Shown here one piece after another: positions 21,491 through 32,690 of a stretch of 64,000 nucleotides of DNA (positions are counted from its first letter, which is position 1; each line of letters begins with the position of its first letter). The stretch comes from Apostichopus japonicus (taxonomy: Eukaryota > Echinodermata > Holothuroidea > Aspidochirotida > Stichopodidae), in assembly GCF_037975245.1 (NCBI RefSeq), contig NC_092579.1, forward strand, positions 1,665,001 through 1,729,000. The letters are read 5' to 3'. A program made the position numbers and the translations under genes. The notes beneath the pieces are model-generated. The model made no database searches. It saw only the letters and a list, made by a program, of their open reading frames with translations, and was not told the origin of the DNA.

Positions 21491-22506
21491 AGAAAATATC
21501 ATTAGAGAAAACCGGAGAAATCAGATATGACTCATATTTGACAAATAAGGAGTAAATGTTTAGAAAATAAACCTGGAATTTTCGGTCCCCGTGGAACCTT
21601 CGTAAGAAATACTCCGCAGTCGAATGAAAAGAACAAAATGTAAAATAATGAGAGTATGGCGCTAGATACTGTATTCCAAGATGCTGTATTCCAAGAAGAT
21701 CGGTCTGTAGGAGAATCGTTTATGGTACACCCGTGCTAGCATTTCGTCAACCCCCCAACCTTAGATTCCAACTCATTTCCTCCAGACTTCCTTACTCTGT
21801 GTCTACCTCCGCAGGCAATTTCCTTTGCATTAAACCTCGATGCCAAATATGCCCCCATATTACCCCAGGCACCGAGGTAGAAATTCCCAATGTTGACTAT
21901 AGTCTAACACCCCTTCCCTCTCTTATGATTCTATTATTGTTATTCACATTTTCTACTGTGTACTTTGCAAAGAGGGCAATTATGTAGGTGAAACAGGATC
22001 CCGGTTCCGCTTACGTTTTAATAATCACAAAAAAACTATTTGTGATAATTTTGCAGGGTTCTCCTTTTCTGAACATTTCAATCTTCATAGTCATAAAACC
22101 TAAAATGCATTTTAATCGCCTCGAACAACAAATCCACCACTGAACGTAAACGTAAAGACATCGATTGGATCTTTCGTATTTAGTCTCACATCACCGGCCT
22201 CAATAAAGACTTGGGACCCCTTAACAGCTATCAGTTCTACAAACATGTGTAATCCGTTCTTTGCTCCTTAATCCGCTTCCTGTAAAGTCATGGTTTATTT
22301 GGTTCTAATTCCATCTTTGCAACTTACATTTATCTAGCGTCATACTTTCATTGTGTTACATTTTTGTATTTTTCATTCGACTACCAAGTATTGCTGACGA
22401 AGGTCCCAGGGGGACCGAAAATTCCAATATATTTTCTAAAACTTTACTCCTTATTTGTCAATTATGATTCATATCTTAATTCTCTGGTTTTCCCTAAATT
22501 TTATTT

Positions 22507-22510
<4 letters not shown>
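21491..22510 (+). mobile_element. Penelope-like retroelement remnant with inverted terminal repeats, unit 1
   Basis: About 120-bp terminal sequences at 21491-21612 and 22381-22510 are inverted copies of each other; both contain GACCGAAAATTCC next to an imperfect hairpin and a CTGACGAAGG-type motif. Between them a plus-strand frame reads LAFRQPPNLRFQL, then CIKPRCQICPHI, then (after a frameshift near 21900-21950) YCVLCKEGNYVGETGSRFRL, RFNNHKK and SEHFNLHS, then RKRKDIDWIF and HITGLN. This is the C-terminal region of Penelope-like elements: zinc-finger-like CxxxxCxxC followed by a GIY-YIG endonuclease. The reverse transcriptase is missing, so the copy is 5'-truncated and dead. Confidence 0.85.
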
Positions 22511-22570
<60 letters not shown>

Positions 22571-22603
22571 GTGTGTATGTTTATATATATCTATATATAT
22601 AAT
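22510..22603. repeat. (TA)n array at the unit 1/2 junction
   Basis: TA repeats with GTGTGTATGT interruptions, directly joined to the truncated 3' end of A2. It supplies the last codons and the stop of A2. The unit 2/3 equivalent is 31578-31680. Confidence 0.9.
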
Positions 22604-23612
22604 ATTGATTTGTTGAGTACCACTGATATACTATAGCAAAGTTGGTGGCTACGAGGATTGCCAAAATTATCCCCGAAATACCCAAGATATACCACACCAA
22701 CGAATCGTCGTGAACTGGCATCTGATCTGTTGGTATGGTGGAAACATCTCTTGTCATGTATGTGATGGTCACAGAGTCTAGGAAATACGTTGTCTGAACT
22801 GTACTAGTGCAAATCGGTTCTGATGTACCTTCTTTTACACATTCAATATCAGGATCACATGTATAGTCGCATTGAGTTTGCTTCGGATTGGGGCCATGAT
22901 ATTCGTTGCTACAATCAAACGGATTACCTCCTACGTAAACTTTTGTTTTCTTAATGCAGTTTAAGAAAGAAATATTTTTCAATTTGTGACAGGTAAGATC
23001 CAAAGCTTGTAAGCTGATATTGTCATTTGCTATATCTTGTAGGTTGTTTCTGCTCAGATTTAGAAATCGCAATAAAGTAGGTGTTTTCGCTTTAAATATT
23101 GATATATGATTATAACTCAAGTTTAAGGACTCCAACTTAATAAGATTAGAGAAAGCCTCTCTCGATATGTTAGAAATATTGTTATTAGAAAGATCCAGGT
23201 CGGTTAGTTTCATCATTCCAAGAAATGCGCCATCTTGTATTTCAGTAATTTCATTGAAGCTTAAGTTAAGGTATTGTAATTCTCGATTCTCTTCCACTAA
23301 ATGATTTCTAAGATCTTTAATTTTGTTCAAGCTTAAATCTAAAAACCTTACGGCAATTTGAAGATTCAAATCAGGAAAGGAAGATATTTCATTTTGGCGT
23401 AAATAAAGACTCAGAAAATCTCCGCTTTCGATATGCTTCCAACAGTCTTCCTGTAACGATGCGTTCGAAAAGCTGGTCATATTCAGATTACTGCATAGGA
23501 TAACACTCACATTACACTGACAAGAGATTACAAAATCCATATACGAAAGGTTTAGTGAAACGGCTAATAACATAGAATTAAGGTAGATGAAAGCATTCCG
23601 CAATTTTTCCAT
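22581..23612 (-). CDS. LRR receptor A2, cytoplasmic tail lost (343 aa)
   Basis: Identical in layout to A1 through the signal peptide, seven LRRs, C-terminal cap, stalk and membrane segment. After WYST the frame runs into microsatellite-derived sequence and ends NQYYIYRYI, so the RQDEVYG, ELVTVQ and WSWI elements are missing. Relative to A1 there are substitutions mainly in the stalk and membrane segment (for example SSEVF to SREAF, TSETIG to TSEPIC, and changes in the membrane segment). The frame is otherwise intact, so a tailless membrane-anchored receptor could be made. Whether it is expressed, or is a pseudogene on the way to decay, cannot be told from sequence. Its A-type 5' flank is the same as that of A1. 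Confidence 0.8.
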   Translation of the reverse strand: MEKLRNAFIYLNSMLLAVSLNLSYMDFVISCQCNVSVILCSNLNMTSFSNASLQEDCWKHIESGDFLSLYLRQNEISSFPDLNLQIAVRFLDLSLNKIKDLRNHLVEENRELQYLNLSFNEITEIQDGAFLGMMKLTDLDLSNNNISNISREAFSNLIKLESLNLSYNHISIFKAKTPTLLRFLNLSRNNLQDIANDNISLQALDLTCHKLKNISFLNCIKKTKVYVGGNPFDCSNEYHGPNPKQTQCDYTCDPDIECVKEGTSEPICTSTVQTTYFLDSVTITYMTRDVSTIPTDQMPVHDDSLVWYILGISGIILAILVATNFAIVYQWYSTNQYYIYRYI

Positions 23613-24700
23613 TTTGAATCCAATATGCCAGATATCCGTATAGTCATTAATGAGCTGATTCGAATAATACTTTCATGATAACATAATGGTTGCCTCTAAT
23701 GTTATAACCTTTGCACTTCTTCTAGCACTTGTTATTGCAAAGACTGATTGTTATGACGAGGGAAATCTCCGCATTCGATATGTTTCCAACAGTCTTCAAT
23801 TACCGTTGCATTCAAAAAGTCGGTCATATTCAGATTACTGCGTCAGATAACGATTACATTAAATTGATAAGAGATTAAAGCCACAGATCAAAGATTCAAA
23901 CAAATGACGAGCTCATTCTGCAATTCCTTCAGCGAGTCGTGTCGTACTTAGGATATAACATACGTTTTTTATGATGTTATGATAACTGGCTATTACGTTG
24001 TTCATTGTTCCCTTGGCAAAGCTCGATTATTTGAAAGTATCGTTTAAAGAGCTGCTTTCATATTCGTTTTAATTTTGCAAGTGCTTGTCATAAAGGGTCT
24101 CTTGATGAACAATAGACCTATACATACTTTATTGTCTTCTGCAGGCTAATATATAGCTAATCGAGTGGTATGATTTGGTAAACATTATTGTATCCAACAG
24201 AGAAAATACATTGTTGCAGGAAAAAATGTAAGACAATACAAACAATAAGAACAACAAAGCATAAAACTACTAAAACATCTAACAAAAGAAAAGCATGTTC
24301 TTCAACATCATTCCTTTAGCCGAACAATCAAATCAGTTGGCGAAAGCATTTAAACTCTATATATGCGTGTCGCACTTACACATTACTGAAGCGAAAAAAT
24401 AAAAATCGGTGATGGTGGCGTACGACTGAATACTAATGATGCATTTCATTGAGTTATTGATCACCAATTCACAAAATAATTTGCAATCACACAATTGTCT
24501 AATGTCAAAATGTCGGTCAGGGTTCTACGGTTGCGTACGTACCCATTGTTATATACTTTACAAACGTTTATGTCACTGCGCAGCCCTGCATATAGGCCCT
24601 ACGGTTTACTAACGAAATTCACACGAAGCCTACTGTAACTTTTGTATGTAGAATGTAGTAATTTTCCACATCACTTAATTCAAATGTAATTGGAACCACG
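23613..24700. other. A-B spacer, unit 2
   Basis: Near-identical to 14158-15245. It holds the A2 upstream region, the B2 3' flank and an A-type gene fragment. Confidence 0.6.
23760..23890 (-). pseudogene. Truncated A-type LRR gene fragment, unit 2
   Basis: Copy of the fragment at 14305-14435, carried along by the unit duplication. It is frame-broken and not expected to encode a product. Confidence 0.78.
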
Positions 24701-26167
24701 TTAGATCCAACTCCAGATAGTACGTGTTCGAGTTAAAGATCGCTTTGGTCTCAATACCACAACCCTGGAAGCTCCAACAGACTGTTTCATAATATCATTT
24801 TCGTTTACAGTGGTTGCCATGATGCGTGTATTTACTCTACCGAGGTTGTTTTCGTTAAATGACAATTCCCCTAAACCTGTAACGGATGGTTGTGATTCGT
24901 GAGCATCCTGGAACCTTTGCATTGCGATTAATTCAGGACTGGTCCTTGGACATCTATGACTCATAGCAGGAAGTCCATACACTTCGTCTTGGCGAGAGTA
25001 ACGAAGAAATTCTTTCTTCGTTAAATACCACTTATATAAAGTTAGAAAAAGTAATATGAAAGTAGCTCCAGAAACAGCGACAACACACCAAAATGATTTG
25101 GATGTACCTAGAAATGTGTTTTCTCCTTTACTACTTTGGCTAGCATTGTTACCACCAATTTCGAAGCTTTGTGAAGTAGCTGTTGTTGTTGTGGCATCTA
25201 ATACAAGAGTACTCATCCAACTATCATTAATGTGAGTACTATAAGCTTGGTCGTTTGGTGAATTCTCTGAGCTCGTTGTCTTCCCCTTACCACTACTGAT
25301 TATGATTTTGTTTTCATTGCAGCTGTTCTTACACTGAACTTCAGGAATACAGATATAATTGCATGTTGTCGAATTTTGGTGCCGGATGGGGAATTCATCG
25401 CTGCAATCAAATTGGTTACCTCCAATATATACATTCGACTTATGGGTGCAGTTCAGAATAGGAACGCTGGTAAACAGATTGCAAGAGAGATAAATAAATT
25501 TAAGGAAGTTAGTGTCAATTGTTATAGTGTTCAGACAGTTTGCGTTTAGATTGATCTCCTTTAACAGCTGGGGTGCTTGCAGGCTTAATCTTGAAATAAT
25601 GTTAAAACTCAAGTTTAAGTACTCCAATTTAAAAAGACTAGAAAATGGCTCAGAGGATAAAACAGAAATGTAATTATTACTCAGATCCAGGGTTGCAAGT
25701 TTCACCATTCCTCGCAATGATTCCTCCGTTATAGACGTTATTTGGTTGAAACTGAAATTAAGGGATTCCAGTCCTCCGCAGAATTCCTTTGAAGGATGCG
25801 GCAATGCAAGATTGATAATCTTGTTAAAACTAATATCAACAGTGGTTACGGTCGTAGCGAGATTAAGATCCAGAAAGGAAGAAAACTCATTATGACTTAG
25901 ATTTAGCGTGAGGATAGATTTTCCAGTAATAATATCCCGGCAATTCTCGTCTAATGAATTATTTGAGATATTGTTCAAGTGTAAGTTATTACATGCAATG
26001 GAAGTCCCGTTACATTTACAGTAGGTTATTAGAACTCCTGAACAGAAAATTGTTAAGCAACTTAACAAAAAAACAAGGAAGCAATAGGAAGATAAGCGAA
26101 ATATCCGAGATAGTTCCATCTTCATCGCTGTTTGTGAATATGTCAACATTGATGTGGGATTTGTCAA
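24701..26167 (-). CDS. LRR transmembrane receptor B2, full length (488 aa)
   Basis: Differs from B1 at only three residues that I can find (V19L, L129F and T342A), with all structural elements kept: signal peptide, seven LRRs, C-terminal cap, stalk, membrane segment, RYSRQDEVYG and WSWI. The near-identity shows a recent duplication or ongoing homogenisation. A 380-bp deletion about 30 bp upstream of its start removes sequence that B1 and B3 keep, so its promoter may differ. Confidence 0.9.
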   Translation of the reverse strand: MTNPTSMLTYSQTAMKMELSRIFRLSSYCFLVFLLSCLTIFCSGVLITYCKCNGTSIACNNLHLNNISNNSLDENCRDIITGKSILTLNLSHNEFSSFLDLNLATTVTTVDISFNKIINLALPHPSKEFCGGLESLNFSFNQITSITEESLRGMVKLATLDLSNNYISVLSSEPFSSLFKLEYLNLSFNIISRLSLQAPQLLKEINLNANCLNTITIDTNFLKFIYLSCNLFTSVPILNCTHKSNVYIGGNQFDCSDEFPIRHQNSTTCNYICIPEVQCKNSCNENKIIISSGKGKTTSSENSPNDQAYSTHINDSWMSTLVLDATTTTATSQSFEIGGNNASQSSKGENTFLGTSKSFWCVVAVSGATFILLFLTLYKWYLTKKEFLRYSRQDEVYGLPAMSHRCPRTSPELIAMQRFQDAHESQPSVTGLGELSFNENNLGRVNTRIMATTVNENDIMKQSVGASRVVVLRPKRSLTRTRTIWSWI

Positions 26168-29100
26168 ATGACTTAGACTCGCCTGAATAATGCTTCAATT
26201 GTAGTCAAATAAAAAAATCATAAAAAAAGTAACTCGGTAATATTGTTTTCAATAAAACCTTTTCAAATGCATTACATAGTTGATTGCAACATGAAGTAGA
26301 CGAATGATGACACATAAAACCCTATTGTGACACATTCATGATTTTGTTCTAAACTTGCTGACATGCTGAAGAAATCACCTCAACGTTAACGTTAAGGATT
26401 TGGCAACTTGCCATGGAATTTAAATTAAAACGAGAGAGAGAGAGCGAGGGAGCTTGGACCCTGGCAATATTTATCACTCTCAGTATCATCAGACTGAGTG
26501 AATATCTCCGTTAAATCGATTTGATCATGATTTTCACGATGTAAGCAGCTTAGATCACTGGTGGTCGCATATATTTCTAGTCACCGCAAGTTGGTTTTTA
26601 AAGCCAACAACGCGGCTCGTGGAACCATTTCGCAAAGAAAAACATGCAATATGCATATTCCGGGGATATTTTACTGATATGGCCGACATGTGATGTGATA
26701 TTGTAAACATAACAGATGGACTATGGTGTGATCGTGATAAGTGTCATGATTAGAAGGCGTGTGTCTAGAGATGTGATTCTACAACGCTATATTTGCCTGA
26801 CAAGTACTCTAAACTATAACAATTATTTCGTGGAGTGACAGTGACAGCCACAGTGGCATATCGTATCTGTCATCTTTTTTAGCGCAAGTTATCTCAAAAT
26901 ATTAAGATGCATTTGACCAGCATCATATTCATCCTTTTTTCTCTGACAGACAAATTACATCAAAATCCTTACCAAAAAGTTTATCCTAAATAAGATTTCA
27001 TTATTTATCGTCCCTGGGTTATATACCAGGGCTGTGGTGGATAACCCCTCTGTAATACCTCCGTGCTTATACAACCCACGTTGAGGATACATATACTGAC
27101 TATAGCTAACGCTTCAGCTTCCCCTGTGAGAATATCCCATAGAGGGCTCAAACTAACCGACGATACCGGCTGCAAAATGCTATCTGCGCATACCCCCCTC
27201 CCCGCACCACACACCCAACGCCTTACCAGTGGCGGTTCTGCTATGAAAAACACCGGCCATTGGGTGTCATACCTTTGTGATATTTAGAATTGCCGATCGT
27301 GCTTTAGATGGTGATGATCTCCACCAATAAACTTCTAGTTCTTAATCGGGCGTCTAAAATATGCTAACTCAAAAGTGCGTAAAGGAGGCATAATGTGTTT
27401 TTGTTTTCTTTAATTTCTGTCAAAAAAAAAATGTTTTGGTGACTTTTCAATATTGAAAATAGCTGCTATCGTACCTTTTCAACGCTGAAAATTATCATGG
27501 CGGCCTGCCGTTTTTATGAAAACCAATGCAATTTCTAACTTTTCCTGATCCAAATTGCCTGGGATCTATCGGTCACTGAATTCGAGCACTGTTTTGCATC
27601 CAGATTGAAAGAAGTGGTAATTTGCCGGACATTTATAGACAAATTTGGACACAAGTTATAACAAAGTCGTTTGCTGAACAACAGAAAACGATATTGGAAA
27701 GCCATCTTTTTGTCAGTATTTTCCGCCAATGCATTGGTTCTTTAACACACCTTTTGCTCGTATAAATATACGGTAAAATGCTTGGGAAGAGTCAATCAAG
27801 GATGTTAGCCGTCAACGTGATTGGTTATTTAAATACTTAATGACAGGCGGGAAGAAGTTGGGCGAGATGGAGGGGTGGGGGGTGGGGGCGGGGGGAGATG
27901 GAAATGATACGGGAAAAACGTTTTCTTCTTCTATTACTCGCCATATCAACTAAATGCATTCATCATTTCTTGTGACAAGAATATTTCATACATCGATTCG
28001 TACTTTGAACGTTACACTCATTATAACTGACTTAATTTGGTTGAAAGAAAAACACGTTAATTTTTAAATTTTAATAATGAAACTTAAATGAATATACTTT
28101 AACAATGCTTTGTATGTATCATATGTCTTTGTTCATTTAACATTGATCAATAGCAATTTAGTGAAGAATGAGTGAATAATAGGCAAACCAAAAGTAAAAT
28201 CAGTAATGAAACAGCAAGGTAAACCTTGCTAGATTACCATATTTTATATGTAACATTATCAACTACTTCACTGAATTTACTAGAAGCGCAATGTTTCACA
28301 CGAACGGATAGAGTTGAATCACCCTCATCCCCCCACCACCACCACCATTTCTCCTCAGCTGCAATGTATACTTTAAGGTTATTCTACTCATTTTGCTTTT
28401 TATAAACTAAGTGTCTGCCACATTTGTGAAAAATCCAACCAGAATAATTGCCTATTGTCTTTAGTGAAAACTACCCGTCATTGAAAAGTAGACTATTTTT
28501 GGTGTGAACCTTCAATCGTTCAAGCGATGAAGAGAGGCAAGACGAAGGATACCGGGGGAATCAATGGCACATGTTCCCCAATTCAAAGTGATGAACCATG
28601 GACATTTACCCATTTTTTATAGACTGAAATGTCCTAATGTTCATACGTGCGACTCGCCCTCCCCATCCCCAAGCTCAGTCAAGAATCCAGTTACGTCTGT
28701 CGTGCCTGCTAAAATGCAAGGAAGACTGTACCCGCACTGTATCAAGCAGTTGTTGCAGACCAAACCTTCCTAAGACTGTTCTTTGGGGTAATCGCTACTC
28801 CATCTGTAAATACAATCGCATAGAATGGGAAGGATCAACACCTTAGGAGGACATCATACCCACGATAGGGTACAACTGTAAGTTTGAGACAGGACTACAG
28901 AAGGATTAAAGACAACTTGCCTAAGAAGATTTTGCAATTGCAGAGACAAAGCTCACCTTGTAAAGCTACTGATATTCGTTTTGGAACTAAGGAAACATTT
29001 CACGGAATAACAATCAGTACTGCATCGTGATTTTTTTATTTCTTTAATCATGTACATTTCTCATCGCCTAGACAATATACATCGAATTCAATCATTTGCA

Positions 29101-30416
29101 TAACAATTAAGCAGAACATTAAATTTAAAAATATACCCTTGCAATCTAATATATCTTATCTGAATTTATTAAAGTTAAATCAACAACAGGAATCTGATTG
29201 GAATAACCAATATATTTTGAAAACAGCAGGGAAATTATAAGTTAGAAAGTGATAAAAAATTAATAATAACACACCTTTAATATGGCACGTACGGGGTCTT
29301 AACTTCAGGCTGACTCAAATTTTACGTTTCTTGTGAAATACAAGATATATATTTGCTCTGAAGCCTAATACAACAACAGGGATAAATCAATGTTTATTAT
29401 TTTCAACTTGATATTGTCATTCTGGGATTTATCTCTAGAATTTGTCAATACCCCCGTCAATACGCCCCCGCGTGTAACCCCATTCTACACATCTCAGCAT
29501 AGTTGGCTACAGCTGAACAGAAATGTATATACTTCATAATATATATATCGATTTACGACGCAACCTTAATTGTTAGTGAGCCACAGGAGACAATATATAA
29601 TACCCTATTTGTGCCTTTTAAATAATATGTTTTATAAAATAATGTTTTATTTTAAATTACTAGTAAAAATTATAGCTTTCAGATTGACTATATAGATATT
29701 TTATGAATTAAAAAAAAAGTGCGTCTAATTCAGTTGATTACCATTTAGCTTAATTACATGGACAACTATGACGGAAAACTCTGCCCCTTATTTTACATAA
29801 CTAAGAAGGGACTGACTGTCCTGACATGATTCTTTAGTTCATTTATCTGAACATAATTTAATCTATAACAAATCATACAAGTGAACACAAAATAATTAAA
29901 ACTGAACATAGCCGCTGACATTTGTTTTGCTCTTTCAAATATTCTGGGCTAGTATCTAAGAAACTATTTGCACTATCAAACTTATAAACATGGCATATTC
30001 AGAACTACTAACAATGCACCGCGGTCAAAGACAAAGTAAGAAGTAACTTATGTGACGTTGATAAATGTTTGATAAAACTATGTATATAAATACAGTAGTA
30101 GCCTATCACACTAACTTAAACATTACTTCTAGGGCACCGTTGAGAATTAAAGTTATAGCACGTGGCAACCTCCTACTAAATCAATCAACAAATTGTATTT
30201 CTTTTAAAAAGCTGCATGATATGCTGAGAATAACATTGAATCTTTAACTACTTACAATTGTTCTTTATTTTTGTTAAGCAATGAAGAAATTTGATCAATT
30301 TACCAGTCATAATTTCAGAAATGCCTCGGTAGGTTTTGAAAAATAGAGGATTCAACAATGATTTATTGCAGTTTTGAAGCCAAATAATGTTGTCCCTTTT
30401 AAATATGCATCCTGTG

Positions 30417-30417
<1 letters not shown>
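26168..30417. other. Long noncoding spacer, unit 2
   Basis: Equivalent to 16713-21352 but lacking the 380 bp corresponding to about 16742-17120. It includes the G-rich tract near 27870-27897. No gene is supported. Confidence 0.6.
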
Positions 30418-30508
<91 letters not shown>

Positions 30509-30515
30509 ATATATA
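30418..30515. repeat. (TA)n array flanking the Penelope-like remnant, left side, unit 2
   Basis: Nearly uninterrupted TA repeat, equivalent to 21353-21470 but with a different internal pattern. Confidence 0.9.
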
Positions 30516-30541
30516 TAACGAAAATCCACGTTCACTCCAAA

Positions 30542-31574
30542 AGAAAATATCATTAGAGAAAACCGGAGAAATCAGATATGACTCATATTTGACAAATAAG
30601 GAGTAAATGTTTAGAAAATAAACCTGGAATTTTCGGTCCCCGTGGAACCTTCGTAAGAAATACTCCGCAGTCGAATGAAAAGAACAAAATGTAAAATAAT
30701 GAGAGTATGACGCTAGATACTGTATTCCAAGATGCTGTATTCCAAGAAGATCGGTCTGTAGGAGAATCGTTTATGGTACACCCGTGCTAGCATTTCGTCA
30801 ACCCCCCAACCTTAGATTCCAACTCATTTCCTCCAGACTTCCTTACTCTGTGTCTACCTCCGCAGGCAATTTCCTTTGCATTAAACCTCGATGCCAAATA
30901 TGCCCCCATATTACCCCAGGCACCGAGGTAGAAATTCCCAATGTTGACTATAGTCTAACACCCCTTCCCTCTCTTATGATTCTATTATTGTTATTCACAT
31001 TTTCTACTGTGTACTTTGCAAAGAGGGCAATTATGTAGGTGAAACAGGATCCCGGTTCCGCTTACGTTTTAATAATCACAAAAAAAGCTATTTGTGATCA
31101 TTTTGCAGGGTTCTCCTTTTCCGAACATTTCAATCTTCATAGTCATAAAACCTAAAATGCATTTTAATCGCCTCGAACAACAAATCCACCACTGAACGTA
31201 AACGTAAAGACATCGATTGGATCTTTCGTATTTAGTCTCACATCACCGGCCTCAATAAAGACTTGGGACCCCTTAACAGCTATCAGTTCTACAAACATGT
31301 GTAATCCGTTCTTTGCTCCTTACGTTCTTTGCTCCTTAATCCGCTTCCTGTAAAGTCATGGTTTATTTGGTTCTAATTCCATCTTTGCAACTTACATCTA
31401 TCTAGCGTCATACTTTCATTGTGTTACATTTTTGTATTTTTCATTCGACTACCAAGTATTGCTGACGAAGGTCCCAGGGGGACCGAAAATTCCAATATAT
31501 TTTCTAAAACTTTACTCCTTATTTGTCAATTATGATTCATATCTTAATTCTCTGGTTTTCCCTAAATTTTATTT

Positions 31575-31579
<5 letters not shown>
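30542..31579 (+). mobile_element. Penelope-like retroelement remnant with inverted terminal repeats, unit 2
   Basis: Copy of the element at 21491-22510 carried by the tandem duplication, with the same inverted ends and broken frame (LAFRQPPNLRF, CQICPHI, GNYVGETGSRF). It has an extra base in the A-run near 31087 and an additional short duplication near 31311-31335. Being present at the equivalent place in two units shows that the insertion predates the unit 1/2/3 amplification. Confidence 0.85.
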
Positions 31580-31654
<75 letters not shown>

Positions 31655-31680
31655 ATGTTTATATATATCTATATATATAA
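31578..31680. repeat. (TA)n array at the unit 2/3 junction
   Basis: Equivalent to 22510-22603, longer by several TA units. It encodes the last residues of A3 and its stop. Confidence 0.9.
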
Positions 31681-32690
31681 TATTGATTTGTTGAGTACCA
31701 CTGATATACTATAGCAAAGTTGGTGGCTACGAGGATTGCCAAAATTATCCCCGAAATACCCAAGATATACCACACCAACGAATCGTCGTGAACTGGCATC
31801 TGATCTGTTGGTATGGTGGAAACATCTCTTGTCATGTATGTGATGGTCACAGAGTCTAGGAAATACGTTGTCTGAACTGTACTAGTGCAAATCGGTTCTG
31901 ATGTACCTTCTTTTACACATTCAATATCAGGATCACATGTATAGTCGCATTGAGTTTGCTTCGGATTGGGGCCATGATATTCGTTGCTACAATCAAACGG
32001 ATTACCTCCTACGTAAACTTTTGTTTTCTTAATGCAGTTTAAGAAAGAAATATTTTTCAACTTGTGACAGGTAAGATCCAAAGCTTGTAAGCTGATATTG
32101 TCATTTGCTATATCTTGTAGGTTGTTTCTGCTCAGATTTAGAAGTCGCAATAAAGTAGGTGTTTTCGCTTTAAATATTGATATATGATTATAACTCAAGT
32201 TTAAGGACTCCAACTTAATAAGATTAGAGAAAGCCTCTCTCGATATGTTAGAAATATTGTTATTAGAAAGATCCAGGTCGGTTAGTTTCGTCATTCCAAG
32301 AAATGCGCCATCTTGTATTTCAGTAATTTCATTGAAGCTTAAGTTAAGGTATTGTAATTCTCGATTCTCTTCCACTAAATGATTTCTAAGATCTTTAATT
32401 TTGTTCAAGCTTAAATCTAAAAACCTTACGGCAATTTGAAGATTCAAATCAGGAAAGGAAGATATTTCATTTTGGCGTAAATAAAGACTCAGAAAATCTC
32501 CGCTTTCGATATGCTTCCAACAGTCTTCCTGTAACGATGCGTTCGAAAAGCTGGTCATATTCAGATTACTGCATAGGATAACACTCACATTACACTGACA
32601 AGAGATTACAAAATCCATATACGAAAGGTTTAGTGAAACGGCTAATAACATAGAATTAAGGTAGATGAAAGCATTCCGCAATTTTTCCAT
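31659..32690 (-). CDS. LRR receptor A3, cytoplasmic tail lost (343 aa)
   Basis: Same truncated structure and same novel C-terminus (NQYYIYRYI) as A2, from which it differs at two residues (M134T and F183L). The shared breakpoint means the truncation happened once, before unit 2 and unit 3 separated. Seven LRRs, the C-terminal cap and the membrane segment are intact; signalling motifs of the tail are missing. Confidence 0.8.
   Translation of the reverse strand: MEKLRNAFIYLNSMLLAVSLNLSYMDFVISCQCNVSVILCSNLNMTSFSNASLQEDCWKHIESGDFLSLYLRQNEISSFPDLNLQIAVRFLDLSLNKIKDLRNHLVEENRELQYLNLSFNEITEIQDGAFLGMTKLTDLDLSNNNISNISREAFSNLIKLESLNLSYNHISIFKAKTPTLLRLLNLSRNNLQDIANDNISLQALDLTCHKLKNISFLNCIKKTKVYVGGNPFDCSNEYHGPNPKQTQCDYTCDPDIECVKEGTSEPICTSTVQTTYFLDSVTITYMTRDVSTIPTDQMPVHDDSLVWYILGISGIILAILVATNFAIVYQWYSTNQYYIYRYI

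Larger units (their letters stand above)
13156..22610. repeat. Tandem unit 1 of the LRR array
   Basis: About 9.45 kb that recurs head to tail as 22611-31688 and again, diverged at its far end, as 31689-39775. It contains A1 (5' two thirds), an A-fragment, B1, a long spacer and a Penelope-like remnant. Offsets between equivalent points are 9455 bp in the LRR genes and about 9070 bp in the spacer, because unit 2 lacks 380 bp just upstream of B. Confidence 0.93.
22611..31688. repeat. Tandem unit 2 of the LRR array
   Basis: Second copy of the A-B-spacer-Penelope unit, 9078 bp. It is distinguished from units 1 and 3 by a 380-bp deletion at about 26196, immediately upstream of B2. Confidence 0.93.
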
